A stretch of DNA of 64,000 nucleotides, from the NCBI GenBank assembly GCA_965230795.1, contig OZ246020.1, positions 3,658,001-3,722,000 on the forward strand, given 5' to 3'. A program made the position numbers and the translations under genes. The notes beneath the pieces were generated by a model, which saw only the letters and a list, made by a program, of their open reading frames with translations, was not told the origin of the DNA and did not search any database. Of the stretch, positions 27,058-35,351 are shown in pieces. Source of the stretch: PZPK01 sp965230795. Lineage in GTDB: Bacteria > Pseudomonadota > Gammaproteobacteria > Pseudomonadales > Oleiphilaceae. Positions within the stretch are counted from its first letter, which is position 1, and each line of letters begins with the position of its first letter.

Positions 27058-28456
27058 AATCCGTCTCCACTCCGGCATGCTTTAAATGGAATGATTTGGG
27101 CCGCGTGAAGCCCTCAAAACCCAATTGAGACAGGGTGCAGCCCCGCCCCGACTGTTTAACACCGGTCCAGGCCAGAGCAGGATCCAGATAATCGCAACGG
27201 TTGATAAAAAACGTGCCCGTCTCCACGCGCTCACCAATGGCGATACCCGCCGCTTGATCCCGAGTAAACACACTGGCGGTCAGACCAAAGTCCGAATCAT
27301 TCATCAGGGCGATGGCTTCGTCATCATCCTGAACTTTCTGTATGCCGAGTACCGGCCCGAAGCTCTCTTCGCGCATGATTCGCATGCTGTGATCCACGTT
27401 AATTAATAACTGGGGTGCCAGATAGGCCGTTCCGGGCTGACTCGCGGGAAAATCCCTTTCATCAATGAGGGCCCTGGCTCCTTGAGCAATGGCTTCCGCG
27501 ATTTGCCCACGCACAAAGTCGGCCGCTTCACCCCTCACCATGGGACCAAGCGTCGTATCCGGATCCCGTGGATCGCCCAGTTTATATTGCCCAACCAGAG
27601 CCACCGCTTTCTCGACAAAGGCATCAAACACGGCCTCCTGCACGTAAGCCCGCTCAATCCCGCAGCAGGATTGGCCACTGTTAAAAAAAGCACCGTCTAT
27701 CACTGTCTCTACCGCCACATCCAGATCGGCATCGGCGCGGACATAGGCTGGATCCTTGCCGCCAAGCTCCAGACCGACACTTTTAAAGTGCCCCGCCAGC
27801 GCTTGCTCTACCGCTTGTCCGCCAGCGACCGAGCCAGTGAAGGCCACATGCTTTACACGCGCATCCTGCATCAGCGCTGTTGTCTGCTCATGACTCAGGT
27901 GCAGATACTGAAACACACCTTCCGGGAAACCTGCCGCTTCAGCGGCTTCAACTAGCCTTTCGGCACATAGCGGGGTTTGAGCAGAGTGCTTGAGCACGAC
28001 GGAATTGCCCGCCAGCAAGGCCGGTACAATCGCATTCACCGCCGTCAAATACGGATAATTCCAGGGGGCAATGACAAAAACAACACCAAGAGGCTCTCGC
28101 TTGATATAGCGGGTAAAGCCTGTCTTCTCGGGTAGCGTTATCGTTGCCAACTGGCTCTCTGCACAATCAATCATATAGTGGGCGCGCTCGGCGAAGCCCC
28201 TCAACTCACCCTGAGCGAAGCGCAGCGGACGCCCCATCTGCCAGCACAATTCCTCGCCGATGGCATCGCCCTGATGCTCGATGGCGGTCACCAACTTACG
28301 ACACAGATGTTGTCGCTCGCTGAGTTCAATGGCTTGCCATCGGGTTTGCGCCTCGGCTGCCTGCGACAATGCCAGGGCGATGTCTTCGGCAGAGGCATGA
28401 CACCGCTGCACATAGACAGAATTATCAATGGGTGAACGGGTTTCAAAAGCAGTCAC
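27050..28456 (-). CDS. NAD(P)-dependent aldehyde dehydrogenase
   Basis: 468 residues of the ALDH superfamily. Catalytic Cys in FFNSGQSCCGIERAYV and general-base Glu in SVGLELGGKDP are present, with the cofactor segment VIAPWNYPYLTAVNAIVPAL. GTG at 28456 is preferred because CAGGAGCG sits just upstream; longer frames to 28513 have no ribosome site. It follows the glutamine-synthetase-like gene and overlaps the alcohol dehydrogenase gene, so an alcohol to aldehyde to acid sequence on a common substrate is likely. Confidence 0.9.
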   Translation of the reverse strand: MTAFETRSPIDNSVYVQRCHASAEDIALALSQAAEAQTRWQAIELSERQHLCRKLVTAIEHQGDAIGEELCWQMGRPLRFAQGELRGFAERAHYMIDCAESQLATITLPEKTGFTRYIKREPLGVVFVIAPWNYPYLTAVNAIVPALLAGNSVVLKHSAQTPLCAERLVEAAEAAGFPEGVFQYLHLSHEQTTALMQDARVKHVAFTGSVAGGQAVEQALAGHFKSVGLELGGKDPAYVRADADLDVAVETVIDGAFFNSGQSCCGIERAYVQEAVFDAFVEKAVALVGQYKLGDPRDPDTTLGPMVRGEAADFVRGQIAEAIAQGARALIDERDFPASQPGTAYLAPQLLINVDHSMRIMREESFGPVLGIQKVQDDDEAIALMNDSDFGLTASVFTRDQAAGIAIGERVETGTFFINRCDYLDPALAWTGVKQSGRGCTLSQLGFEGFTRPKSFHLKHAGVETDYE

Positions 28457-28525
28457 AATCGCTCCTGTGTGTGATGTCAGTACTCCGGCCATACTTGATG
28501 TCAGGCCGGACAAACCAGCAGTCTG

Positions 28526-29914
28526 CTAGATAATTTCAAAATAACGTTGTAATTCCCAGTCGCTGATATGTTTGCGATATTCCTGCGCCTCCCAGGTACG
28601 GGTTGCGGCATAGTGCTTGACGAAATCGATACCAAACAAGCGCTCGGCGACGCGTGAAGTGCGCAGCCTTTCTGCTGCCAGATCCAGGCTTCGCGGCAGC
28701 GCCAGATGTTCTGGAAAGGTCTGCTCATAGGCATTGCCGGTCACCATCGCTTCCGGCTCCAGCTCTTCGTCAATCCCCAGCAAACCCGAGCCCAGTGCCG
28801 CAGCCAATGCCAGGTATGGGTTGGCGTCAGCCGATCCCAGTCGCATTTCCACTCGCTGAGATTTTTCGCTGCCGGTTATGACGCGGAGCGCGGTGGTACG
28901 GTTTTCAACCGCCCAGGTGGCATCGGTTGGTGCCCAGAAACCCGGCACCATGCGGCTATAGGCATTCACTGTTTGCGCGTACATGGCGCATAACTCCGGC
29001 ATATATTTTTGCTGGCCGGCCACAAACTGTCGCTGTACACGACTCATGGTATCGTCGGCATCGGCCTCGAAAAACAGGCCTTTGCCATCTTTCCTGGACT
29101 GTAGCGACAAATGAATATGGCCACTCTGTCCGGGATAATCATTCGACCACCGCGCCATAAAAGTTGCCATCAATTGCTGACGCTGGGCCCAAGCTTTGAC
29201 GAAGGTTTTGAAGAGGTTGGCCTTGTCGGCGGCCTCACCGGCCTCATCGACCGTAATGGCCGCCTCCAGCACACCCGGTCCGGTTTCTGTGTGCAAGCCT
29301 TCAAGGGGAAAGTCCATGTCTTCGCAGAGTTTCAGCAAAGAATGGTAGAGCTCGGAATGAACGGAATTTCTCAGCACCGAATAGCCAAAAAATCCCGGCG
29401 TCAGAGGCTGCAGATTCCGATAGCCCTTTTCCCGGATGGAATCCGGGCTTTCATTGAAGAGGAAAAACTCATACTCGAAAGCCGCGCGAGCCGAAAACCC
29501 CATATCGTCACAACGTTCAAGCACACGTCGCAGCACTGCACGAGGACAGATGGGCTCGGCCTCGTCCTTGAACTCAGCGAGAAAGAACAGCATCCCGGGC
29601 TCGTCGGGCAACTCTCGGCAGGATTCCGGTAATATCCTTACCGGCGCATCCGGGTACCCCGTATGCCAACCGGTATAGTCGACGCCCACTTTCTCATAGA
29701 GCTGATCGTTGCTGTCCCAGCCCAGAACCACATCGCAGAAGGCGAAGCCCTTATCCAGCGCCGAGAAGAATTTGTCCTTGCTCATGTACTTGCCGCGGAT
29801 CACGCCATCCAGGTCCGTCAAACCAAGTTTGACGTGAGTAAGCCCCCGATGGCGAACCAGCTCTCTGGCCTGCTCGGCAGTTTTTATTTTCCGTGGTTCC
29901 AATTCGATGCCCAT
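28526..29914 (-). CDS. Glutamine synthetase family, gamma-glutamyl-amine ligase-like
   Basis: 462 residues. The GS fold is clear: LTDLDGVIRGKYMSKDKF, the ExE metal site in FEYEFFLFNES, GQSGHIHLSLQ, NRTTALRVITG and RVEMRLGSADANPYLALA. It resembles PuuA/IpuC-type enzymes, which join glutamate to polyamines or amino alcohols, more than nitrogen-assimilating GlnA. First gene of a four-gene minus-strand unit (GS-like, ALDH, Fe-ADH, kinase). The combination suggests gamma-glutamylation of an amine followed by oxidation. No gamma-glutamyl hydrolase gene is adjacent. Confidence 0.88.
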   Translation of the reverse strand: MGIELEPRKIKTAEQARELVRHRGLTHVKLGLTDLDGVIRGKYMSKDKFFSALDKGFAFCDVVLGWDSNDQLYEKVGVDYTGWHTGYPDAPVRILPESCRELPDEPGMLFFLAEFKDEAEPICPRAVLRRVLERCDDMGFSARAAFEYEFFLFNESPDSIREKGYRNLQPLTPGFFGYSVLRNSVHSELYHSLLKLCEDMDFPLEGLHTETGPGVLEAAITVDEAGEAADKANLFKTFVKAWAQRQQLMATFMARWSNDYPGQSGHIHLSLQSRKDGKGLFFEADADDTMSRVQRQFVAGQQKYMPELCAMYAQTVNAYSRMVPGFWAPTDATWAVENRTTALRVITGSEKSQRVEMRLGSADANPYLALAAALGSGLLGIDEELEPEAMVTGNAYEQTFPEHLALPRSLDLAAERLRTSRVAERLFGIDFVKHYAATRTWEAQEYRKHISDWELQRYFEII

Positions 29915-29968
29915 GAGGCCTCCCTGAAGGAAAGTATGCGATGCCTGTTTTATTAGTTTAGTCAGGCC

Positions 29969-31246
29969 TTAGGGCATCATTGTGTCAGCACCTGCCACCA
30001 GACCAAACTTAAGTCCTTTGTTCTTGTACTCCTGCAAATCAATGCCAAACATACCATCGTTATACACTTCTTTGACACGCAAGGGTTTACCATTTTTATC
30101 CTTATGATCCTTCGATAAATCGAGAATGCGTTCGGGACACAGCTTCTTCTCGGCATTGCGCACCACAATCACCTTGGGACGCAGCTTGTTGCGAGGTGGA
30201 CAGGACAGAATAATACCCGCCTCACCGTTGGTCAGCTCAACGATATGCCCCGGCGGATAGATCCCGATCAGTCTGATAAAGGCGCGCACCACTTCCTCGT
30301 CAAACTGATTGCCCCGACAGTCGTAAAGGATGCGCAAGGCCTCCAAAGTGGATCGGGCATTGCTGTAAATACGGTCACTGGTAATGGCATCAAAGGCATC
30401 CACAACACTGACAATTTTGGCAAAGAAAGGAATTTTTTCGGCACTGACGCCGCGCGGGTAGCCTTTGCCGTTTAGATGCTCATGGTGGCTGTAGGCCACG
30501 TCCACCGTCACAGGGGGCACATCCGACTTGGACATCAGCAGTTTGCGTCCTTCGGTAGTGTGGGTTTTGATGACCTCGTACTCTTCCCTGTTCAGCGCGC
30601 CCTCCTTGTTGAGGATTTCATCCGGGATCATGACCTTGCCGACATCGTGAAGCATGCCAGCGACCCCCAGATCTTCCAGCTCCTGCTCCATCAGATTGAG
30701 CTCACGCCCTAATGCCACCGACATCACCGACACCCGCAAACTGTGCTCAGCGGTGTAGTCGTCCTTGTGTTTGATCTGGGTGAGCCACATCATCGCATTC
30801 GGGTTTTTCAGCACGCTTTTGACACAGGAACGCACCGCGGTCTTCACCTGCTGCGTATCAATATCCTGGGACAGTCGCAATGAGGTCAGAACGTTATCGA
30901 CCGTCCGCTTGGCATGATCGTAGTGGGAAATCGCCACCGGCAGCTCACGTTCAGTGGGCACCTTATAGATTTTCTGGCGTTTGACGACGGGCCGCTTGCG
31001 TCCCGGGTCCTGATGTTTGACCTCGGTTTGCGTGACATCAATGAAAACAAAATCACAGTATTCGCAGAGCTGGTCTATTTCTTCTTCAGAACTGATCAGA
31101 AAGCCCTGATAAAGGAATGGCGTTTCGATCCAGGGGCGATCCAGTTCCACCACATACATGCCCACCCGTAAATCGTGGGTCGGAATCTTTTCACGAACCA
31201 GTTTCTTGCTGACTTTGTAGCGACTGTAATTGTGTTCACCGAGCAC
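29969..31246 (-). CDS. HD-GYP domain protein, second paralogue
   Basis: 425 residues from GTG 31246, chosen because AAAGGAGG lies 8 nt upstream; the frame extends to 31441 but that part has no family similarity. DUF3391 region (PTHDLRVGMYVVELDRPW) then HD-GYP domain with H200-D201, K204, HTTEG at 229-233, HHE at 254-256 and GYP at 262-264. The Asp of the canonical HHExxDG motif is Asn259 here. Predicted cyclic-di-GMP phosphodiesterase or receptor, cytoplasmic. A small hairpin abuts the ribosome site (31264-31285). Confidence 0.9.
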   Translation of the reverse strand: MLGEHNYSRYKVSKKLVREKIPTHDLRVGMYVVELDRPWIETPFLYQGFLISSEEEIDQLCEYCDFVFIDVTQTEVKHQDPGRKRPVVKRQKIYKVPTERELPVAISHYDHAKRTVDNVLTSLRLSQDIDTQQVKTAVRSCVKSVLKNPNAMMWLTQIKHKDDYTAEHSLRVSVMSVALGRELNLMEQELEDLGVAGMLHDVGKVMIPDEILNKEGALNREEYEVIKTHTTEGRKLLMSKSDVPPVTVDVAYSHHEHLNGKGYPRGVSAEKIPFFAKIVSVVDAFDAITSDRIYSNARSTLEALRILYDCRGNQFDEEVVRAFIRLIGIYPPGHIVELTNGEAGIILSCPPRNKLRPKVIVVRNAEKKLCPERILDLSKDHKDKNGKPLRVKEVYNDGMFGIDLQEYKNKGLKFGLVAGADTMMP

Positions 31247-31263
31247 TGTGCCACCCTCCTTTA

Positions 31264-31285
31264 TTCCCCCTGCGAAAAGGGGGAA
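31264..31285 (-). promoter_or_regulatory. Hairpin next to the HD-GYP ribosome site
   Basis: Plus strand TTCCCCC (31264-31270) and GGGGGAA (31279-31285) pair perfectly around an 8-nt loop. On the minus-strand mRNA the stem ends one nucleotide before the AAAGGAGG ribosome site (31262-31255), a position where folding could affect initiation. Confidence 0.45.
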
Positions 31286-31505
31286 GACACCGTTAAAGTT
31301 AGCAAAAGTTACGGATGTCCGCGCAAATTCGTTTACGCAAAAAGGAAAAACACTGTAAATCTGATTTTTTACAAAAAAAACGCTACAATTCGCCCGCCAA
31401 AATGCCCTGGGGACCAGACAGGCCGCGAATCTGACAAACACGAATCAAGGCTGGCAAAAGCAGGCTGTGGTAACGCCAGTGAGATAAACGGGCGAGCCAG
31501 GAAAA

Positions 31506-31530
31506 ATACCTGACTAATTTACTTGGGTAT
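31506..31530 (+). promoter_or_regulatory. Type 1 IscR binding site
   Basis: Starting ATACCTGACTAATTTA and ending CTTGGGTAT, the 25-nt site matches 23 of 25 positions of the type 1 IscR consensus as I recall it (ATAsyyGACTrwwwYAGTCrrsTAT written in two halves: ATASYYGACTRWW, WYAGTCRRSTAT). It overlaps the -35 element of the suf promoter, so [2Fe-2S]-IscR would repress the operon when clusters are plentiful. Confidence 0.75.
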
Positions 31531-31538
31531 TATATAAT
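31510..31538 (+). promoter_or_regulatory. suf operon promoter
   Basis: CTGACT at 31510-31515 and TATAAT at 31533-31538 are separated by exactly 17 nt. The -35 element lies inside the IscR-like site. It is about 195 nt upstream of sufB. Confidence 0.75.
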
Positions 31539-31734
31539 GCCCCCGAACCCGCCCACAGACGTTCAGATTCATCTACCTGAATGAACGCGGCAGGGACATT
31601 GCAAAGATCCACACAATAATGACAAGCATCCCGAAGATGCCCAGAAATGTGTTGGTTGGGACAACCTGACTGGCAGTGAGAGAAACCATTGCGTGTAGGG
31701 TTATGCGACACGCACACCGGGAGTAATTGTTTGT

Positions 31735-33183
31735 ATGTCTGACTCCGACAAAGCCGTAAAAGAGCTGATTAAACGGGAGTACGAACACGGGTTTGTGACC
31801 AACATTGAGTCGGAAACCTTCGAACCAGGCCTGAACGAAGACATTATCCGGCGCCTGTCTGCCAAAAAGAAAGAGCCTGAGTGGATGCTGGAATGGCGGC
31901 TCAAGGCCTATCGACAATGGCTGGAAATGGAAGAACCCGAGTGGGCCCACGTCAAGTTCCCAAAAATTGACTACAACGATATCGCCTATTACTCAGCGCC
32001 AAAATCCAAAGACGATGCACCAAAAAGTCTGGATGAAGTCGATCCCGAACTGCTGCGCACCTATGAAAAACTCGGTATCCCCTTACACGAACGGGCCCGC
32101 CTGGCTGGTGTAGCGGTCGACGCGGTATTCGACAGTGTTTCGATTACCACTACCTTCAAGGAAAAGCTGACCGAAGCCGGTGTGATTTTCTGCCCCATTT
32201 CCGAGGCCGTGCATAAGCACCCCGAGCTGGTAAAAAAATATCTCGGTTCTGTGGTACCGCAGAAAGACAACTATTTTGCTGCACTGAATTCTGCTGTCTT
32301 TAGTGATGGCTCCTTCGTGTTCATACCCAAAGGTGTGCGCTGTCCGCTGGAATTATCGACTTACTTTCGCATTAACGAAGCCAACACCGGCCAGTTCGAG
32401 CGCACCTTGATTGTTGCTGAAGAAGGTAGCCACGTCAGTTACCTCGAAGGCTGCACGGCACCCATGCGCGACGAAAACCAGTTGCACGCAGCAGTAGTTG
32501 AACTGGTAGCTTTGGACGATGCCGAAATCAAATATTCCACGGTACAGAATTGGTACCCGGGCGATGAAGAAGGCAAAGGTGGAATCTATAACTTTGTCAC
32601 CAAGCGCGGCGCCTGCATCGGCAAGAACTCCAAGATTTCGTGGACCCAGGTGGAAACCGGCTCAGCCATTACCTGGAAGTATCCAAGCTGCGTTCTGCGT
32701 GGCGAAAACAGTGTCGGCGAATTTTATTCCGTTGCCCTGACAAACAACTTTCAGCAGGCAGATACCGGCACCAAGATGATCCATTTGGGCAAAAACACCC
32801 GCAGTACGATTATCTCCAAGGGAATCTCGGCGGGCAAAAGCGACAGTTCCTACCGAGGTCTGGTGCGCTTTGGTCCGGGAGCGGAAAACGCCCGCAATTA
32901 CACCCAGTGTGATTCACTGCTGATTGGTGACCAGTGCGGTGCCCATACCTTCCCTTACATTGAGAGCAAGAACAAAACCGCGGTGGTCGAGCACGAAGCG
33001 ACCACGTCCAAGGTCAGCGATGACCAGTTGTTCCTGTGTCAGCAACGGGGAATGGACGCCGAACAGGCCGTTTCCATGATCGTCAATGGCTTCTGTAAGG
33101 AAGTCTTTAAAGAATTGCCGATGGAGTTCGCCGTGGAGGCCACCAAATTGCTCGAAGTCAGTCTGGAAGGTTCGGTCGGTTAG
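31735..33183 (+). CDS. sufB: Fe-S cluster scaffold protein SufB
   Basis: 482 residues. Core of the SufBCD scaffold that assembles Fe-S clusters under oxidative stress or iron limitation. Diagnostic segments: KEPEWMLEWRLKAYRQW, SYLEGCTAPMRDENQLHAAV and the C-terminal LIGDQCGAHTFPYIESKN with VEHEATTSKVSDDQLFLCQQ. The conserved Cys and Glu of the cluster-assembly site are in this last region. First gene of sufBCDS-sufA-sufT-sufE, driven by the promoter at 31510-31538. The ribosome site GGGAG is rather far (11 nt) from ATG 31735. Confidence 0.97.
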   Translation: MSDSDKAVKELIKREYEHGFVTNIESETFEPGLNEDIIRRLSAKKKEPEWMLEWRLKAYRQWLEMEEPEWAHVKFPKIDYNDIAYYSAPKSKDDAPKSLDEVDPELLRTYEKLGIPLHERARLAGVAVDAVFDSVSITTTFKEKLTEAGVIFCPISEAVHKHPELVKKYLGSVVPQKDNYFAALNSAVFSDGSFVFIPKGVRCPLELSTYFRINEANTGQFERTLIVAEEGSHVSYLEGCTAPMRDENQLHAAVVELVALDDAEIKYSTVQNWYPGDEEGKGGIYNFVTKRGACIGKNSKISWTQVETGSAITWKYPSCVLRGENSVGEFYSVALTNNFQQADTGTKMIHLGKNTRSTIISKGISAGKSDSSYRGLVRFGPGAENARNYTQCDSLLIGDQCGAHTFPYIESKNKTAVVEHEATTSKVSDDQLFLCQQRGMDAEQAVSMIVNGFCKEVFKELPMEFAVEATKLLEVSLEGSVG

Positions 33184-33197
33184 GAACCTTCCCGGAG

Positions 33198-33230
33198 CGG
33201 CAGCCACCAACAATGCAACTAGCGCTGCCG
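33198..33230 (+). other. Hairpin between sufB and sufC
   Basis: CGGCAGC (33198-33204) pairs with GCTGCCG (33224-33230). The sufB-sufC gap is 129 nt, the longest in the operon; the hairpin could protect the sufB message end or lower downstream expression. No T-run follows. Confidence 0.35.
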
Positions 33231-33312
33231 AAGATCTGAATCCAACAAAGAATGATGAACCGTCGTCGCATTTCCTTCAGCCGCGGCGGGGCTAAAACGA
33301 TGAGAGATAGAC

Positions 33313-34077
33313 ATGTTATCCATTAAAAACCTACACGCGTCCGTCGAAGACAAAAGCATCCTGAACGGCCTCAGCCTCGAGGTAAAGCCAGGGGAAGTGC
33401 ATGCCATTATGGGCCCCAATGGATCCGGCAAAAGTACCCTGTCCCAGGTGCTGGCGGGCAACGAAGCCTTTGAGGTTACAGAGGGCGAGGTGGAATTTCT
33501 TGGCAAGAATCTGCTCGACATGCCGACAGAAGATCGCGCCCGCGAAGGCCTGTTTCTGGCATTCCAGTATCCCGTTGAGATTCCCGGTGTCAGCAACCTG
33601 CAGTTCCTGAAAACCGCAATCAATAATCTTCGTCAGTATCGCGGCGAAGGCGAAATCAACGCTGCCGAATTCATGAAACTGGCAAAGGAAAAAATCAAGC
33701 AGGTCAATCTGGACCCCTCTTTTCTCAAGCGCGGAGTCAATGAAGGCTTCTCAGGTGGTGAGAAGAAACGCAACGAAATCATGCAAATGCTGATGCTGGA
33801 ACCCAAACTGGCCATTCTGGACGAGACTGATTCCGGTCTGGACATCGACGCGCTGAAAGTGGTGGCTGACGGGGTCAACGCACTTCGTTCTCCGGATCGC
33901 GGTGTGATCATGGTGACTCACTATCAACGTCTGCTGGACTACATTGTGCCGGACTACGTTCATGTGCTTGCCAAAGGCAAAATCATCAAGTCAGGCGATA
34001 AGGATCTGGCCCTGGAACTGGAGAAGAAAGGCTATGGCTGGTTGGGTATTGAAGAACCCGAAGCAAGCCAGGCGTAG
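33313..34077 (+). CDS. sufC: Fe-S assembly ATPase SufC
   Basis: 254-residue ABC-type ATPase of the SufBCD complex. Walker A GPNGSGKST, signature FSGGEKKRNEI, Walker B LAILDETDSGLD and H-loop MVTHYQRLL are all intact. It powers conformational change of SufB-SufD during cluster assembly; it is not a transporter. Ends 9 nt before sufD. Confidence 0.97.
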   Translation: MLSIKNLHASVEDKSILNGLSLEVKPGEVHAIMGPNGSGKSTLSQVLAGNEAFEVTEGEVEFLGKNLLDMPTEDRAREGLFLAFQYPVEIPGVSNLQFLKTAINNLRQYRGEGEINAAEFMKLAKEKIKQVNLDPSFLKRGVNEGFSGGEKKRNEIMQMLMLEPKLAILDETDSGLDIDALKVVADGVNALRSPDRGVIMVTHYQRLLDYIVPDYVHVLAKGKIIKSGDKDLALELEKKGYGWLGIEEPEASQA

Positions 34078-34086
34078 GGGGCATTC

Positions 34087-35340
34087 ATGACAAGTTTTGA
34101 TTCGCTTCCCGCTGTAAGCAGGATCTCGTCAGATCTGCCGGCTGCACTGATCGATCAGGGGCAGACTGCTCTGGAGCAGCTACAACAAACGCCGGTACCA
34201 ACACGAAAGACAGAATCCTGGAAATATTCTGCCAGACGCCTGAAAGGCATTGAGACACTGGCACCGGTTCAGGCAGCCAGCACTCGACCCGAACCGGAGT
34301 ATGCCCTGGATTGTTACACCATCGCGGTGAGCAATGGCTTGGTTGGCGAGCTCCCAGACATTCCCGGGCTCACGCTCAAACGTTTTGACGAACTCAGTGA
34401 TGACGAAGCGAAACGAGTCACCGACGGCATGGGTGCCAGCGCACAGGACCTTCCCTTCGCTGCACTGAATTCAGCAAGTTTGCAGAATGGTCTTTTTATC
34501 CAGCTGGAAAAACAACAGGTCCTGGACAAGCCACTCAGGCTTCTGGTTTCCCATAGCGGTAGTGGTGTCAGCTTTCCTCGTCTGTTCGTGCAGCTGTGTG
34601 ATCAGGCTCAAATGACTTTGATTGAAGAGCTTCATGTGGACGATCCGGCTCATCAGGCCTGGGTCAATGCACTGAGTGATATGGATGTAGCGGCCGGCGC
34701 TTCGCTGACCTATCTGCGCATGAATATAGACGATGGCCAACAGTGGCACATGGGGGCAACCAGTGCACGCCTGCATCGCGATGCCCGCTTTCACAGTCAT
34801 TGCCTCACACTTGGCAGCCAGCTCGGTCGCCATGATCTGCGAGTGGAGATGGTTGAGCCGGGTGCTGAATGTACATTAAACGGTGTCTGCGTGACGCGGG
34901 AAAAACAGCACTTTGACAATCACACCAGCATCGAACATTGCGCCCCCCATTGCACCAGCGACGAGAGTTATCGCTGTATTGCCGATGATCAGTCACAGAT
35001 CATTTTCAACGGCCGCATTCACATTCATCCCCATGCGCAAAAGACGCTGGGAGAGATGAGTAATAAAAACCTCTTGCTGTCGTCCTCGGCGGAAATCAAT
35101 GCCAAGCCCGAACTGGAGATCTATGCCGACGACGTCAAGTGTGCCCATGGCACGACGATTGGCCAGCTTAATCCCACTGAAATGTATTACCTGAAAACCC
35201 GTGGCATTCCGGAAGATCAGGCCAAGCAGATGCTGACCCTGGGTTTTGTTCTGGAACGTGTGCAGGCGGTTCCTCTGGAAGCCATTGCCGACTACTGGGA
35301 GCAGAAGCTGATAAACATTCTGCAGACCGACTTGGCATAA
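34087..35340 (+). CDS. sufD: Fe-S assembly protein SufD
   Basis: 417 residues, paralogue of SufB and its partner in the scaffold. TESWKYSARRLKGIE near the N-terminus, GRIHIHPHAQKTLGEMSNKN and LEIYADDVKCAHGTTIGQL near the C-terminus are typical; the conserved His of the SufB-SufD interface is in KCAHGTT. Sits between sufC and sufS with gaps of 9 and 11 nt, clearly in the operon. Confidence 0.96.
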   Translation: MTSFDSLPAVSRISSDLPAALIDQGQTALEQLQQTPVPTRKTESWKYSARRLKGIETLAPVQAASTRPEPEYALDCYTIAVSNGLVGELPDIPGLTLKRFDELSDDEAKRVTDGMGASAQDLPFAALNSASLQNGLFIQLEKQQVLDKPLRLLVSHSGSGVSFPRLFVQLCDQAQMTLIEELHVDDPAHQAWVNALSDMDVAAGASLTYLRMNIDDGQQWHMGATSARLHRDARFHSHCLTLGSQLGRHDLRVEMVEPGAECTLNGVCVTREKQHFDNHTSIEHCAPHCTSDESYRCIADDQSQIIFNGRIHIHPHAQKTLGEMSNKNLLLSSSAEINAKPELEIYADDVKCAHGTTIGQLNPTEMYYLKTRGIPEDQAKQMLTLGFVLERVQAVPLEAIADYWEQKLINILQTDLA

Positions 35341-35351
35341 CAGGAAGAGCT

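Larger units (their letters stand above)
31286..31734. other. Divergent region, HD-GYP gene / suf operon
   Basis: About 450 nt without a confident gene. It contains the suf promoter and IscR-like site (31506-31538) and a roughly 195-nt suf leader. On the minus strand of that leader there is a possible 38-residue membrane peptide (31573-31689, see findings). No iscR gene is present. Confidence 0.6.
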
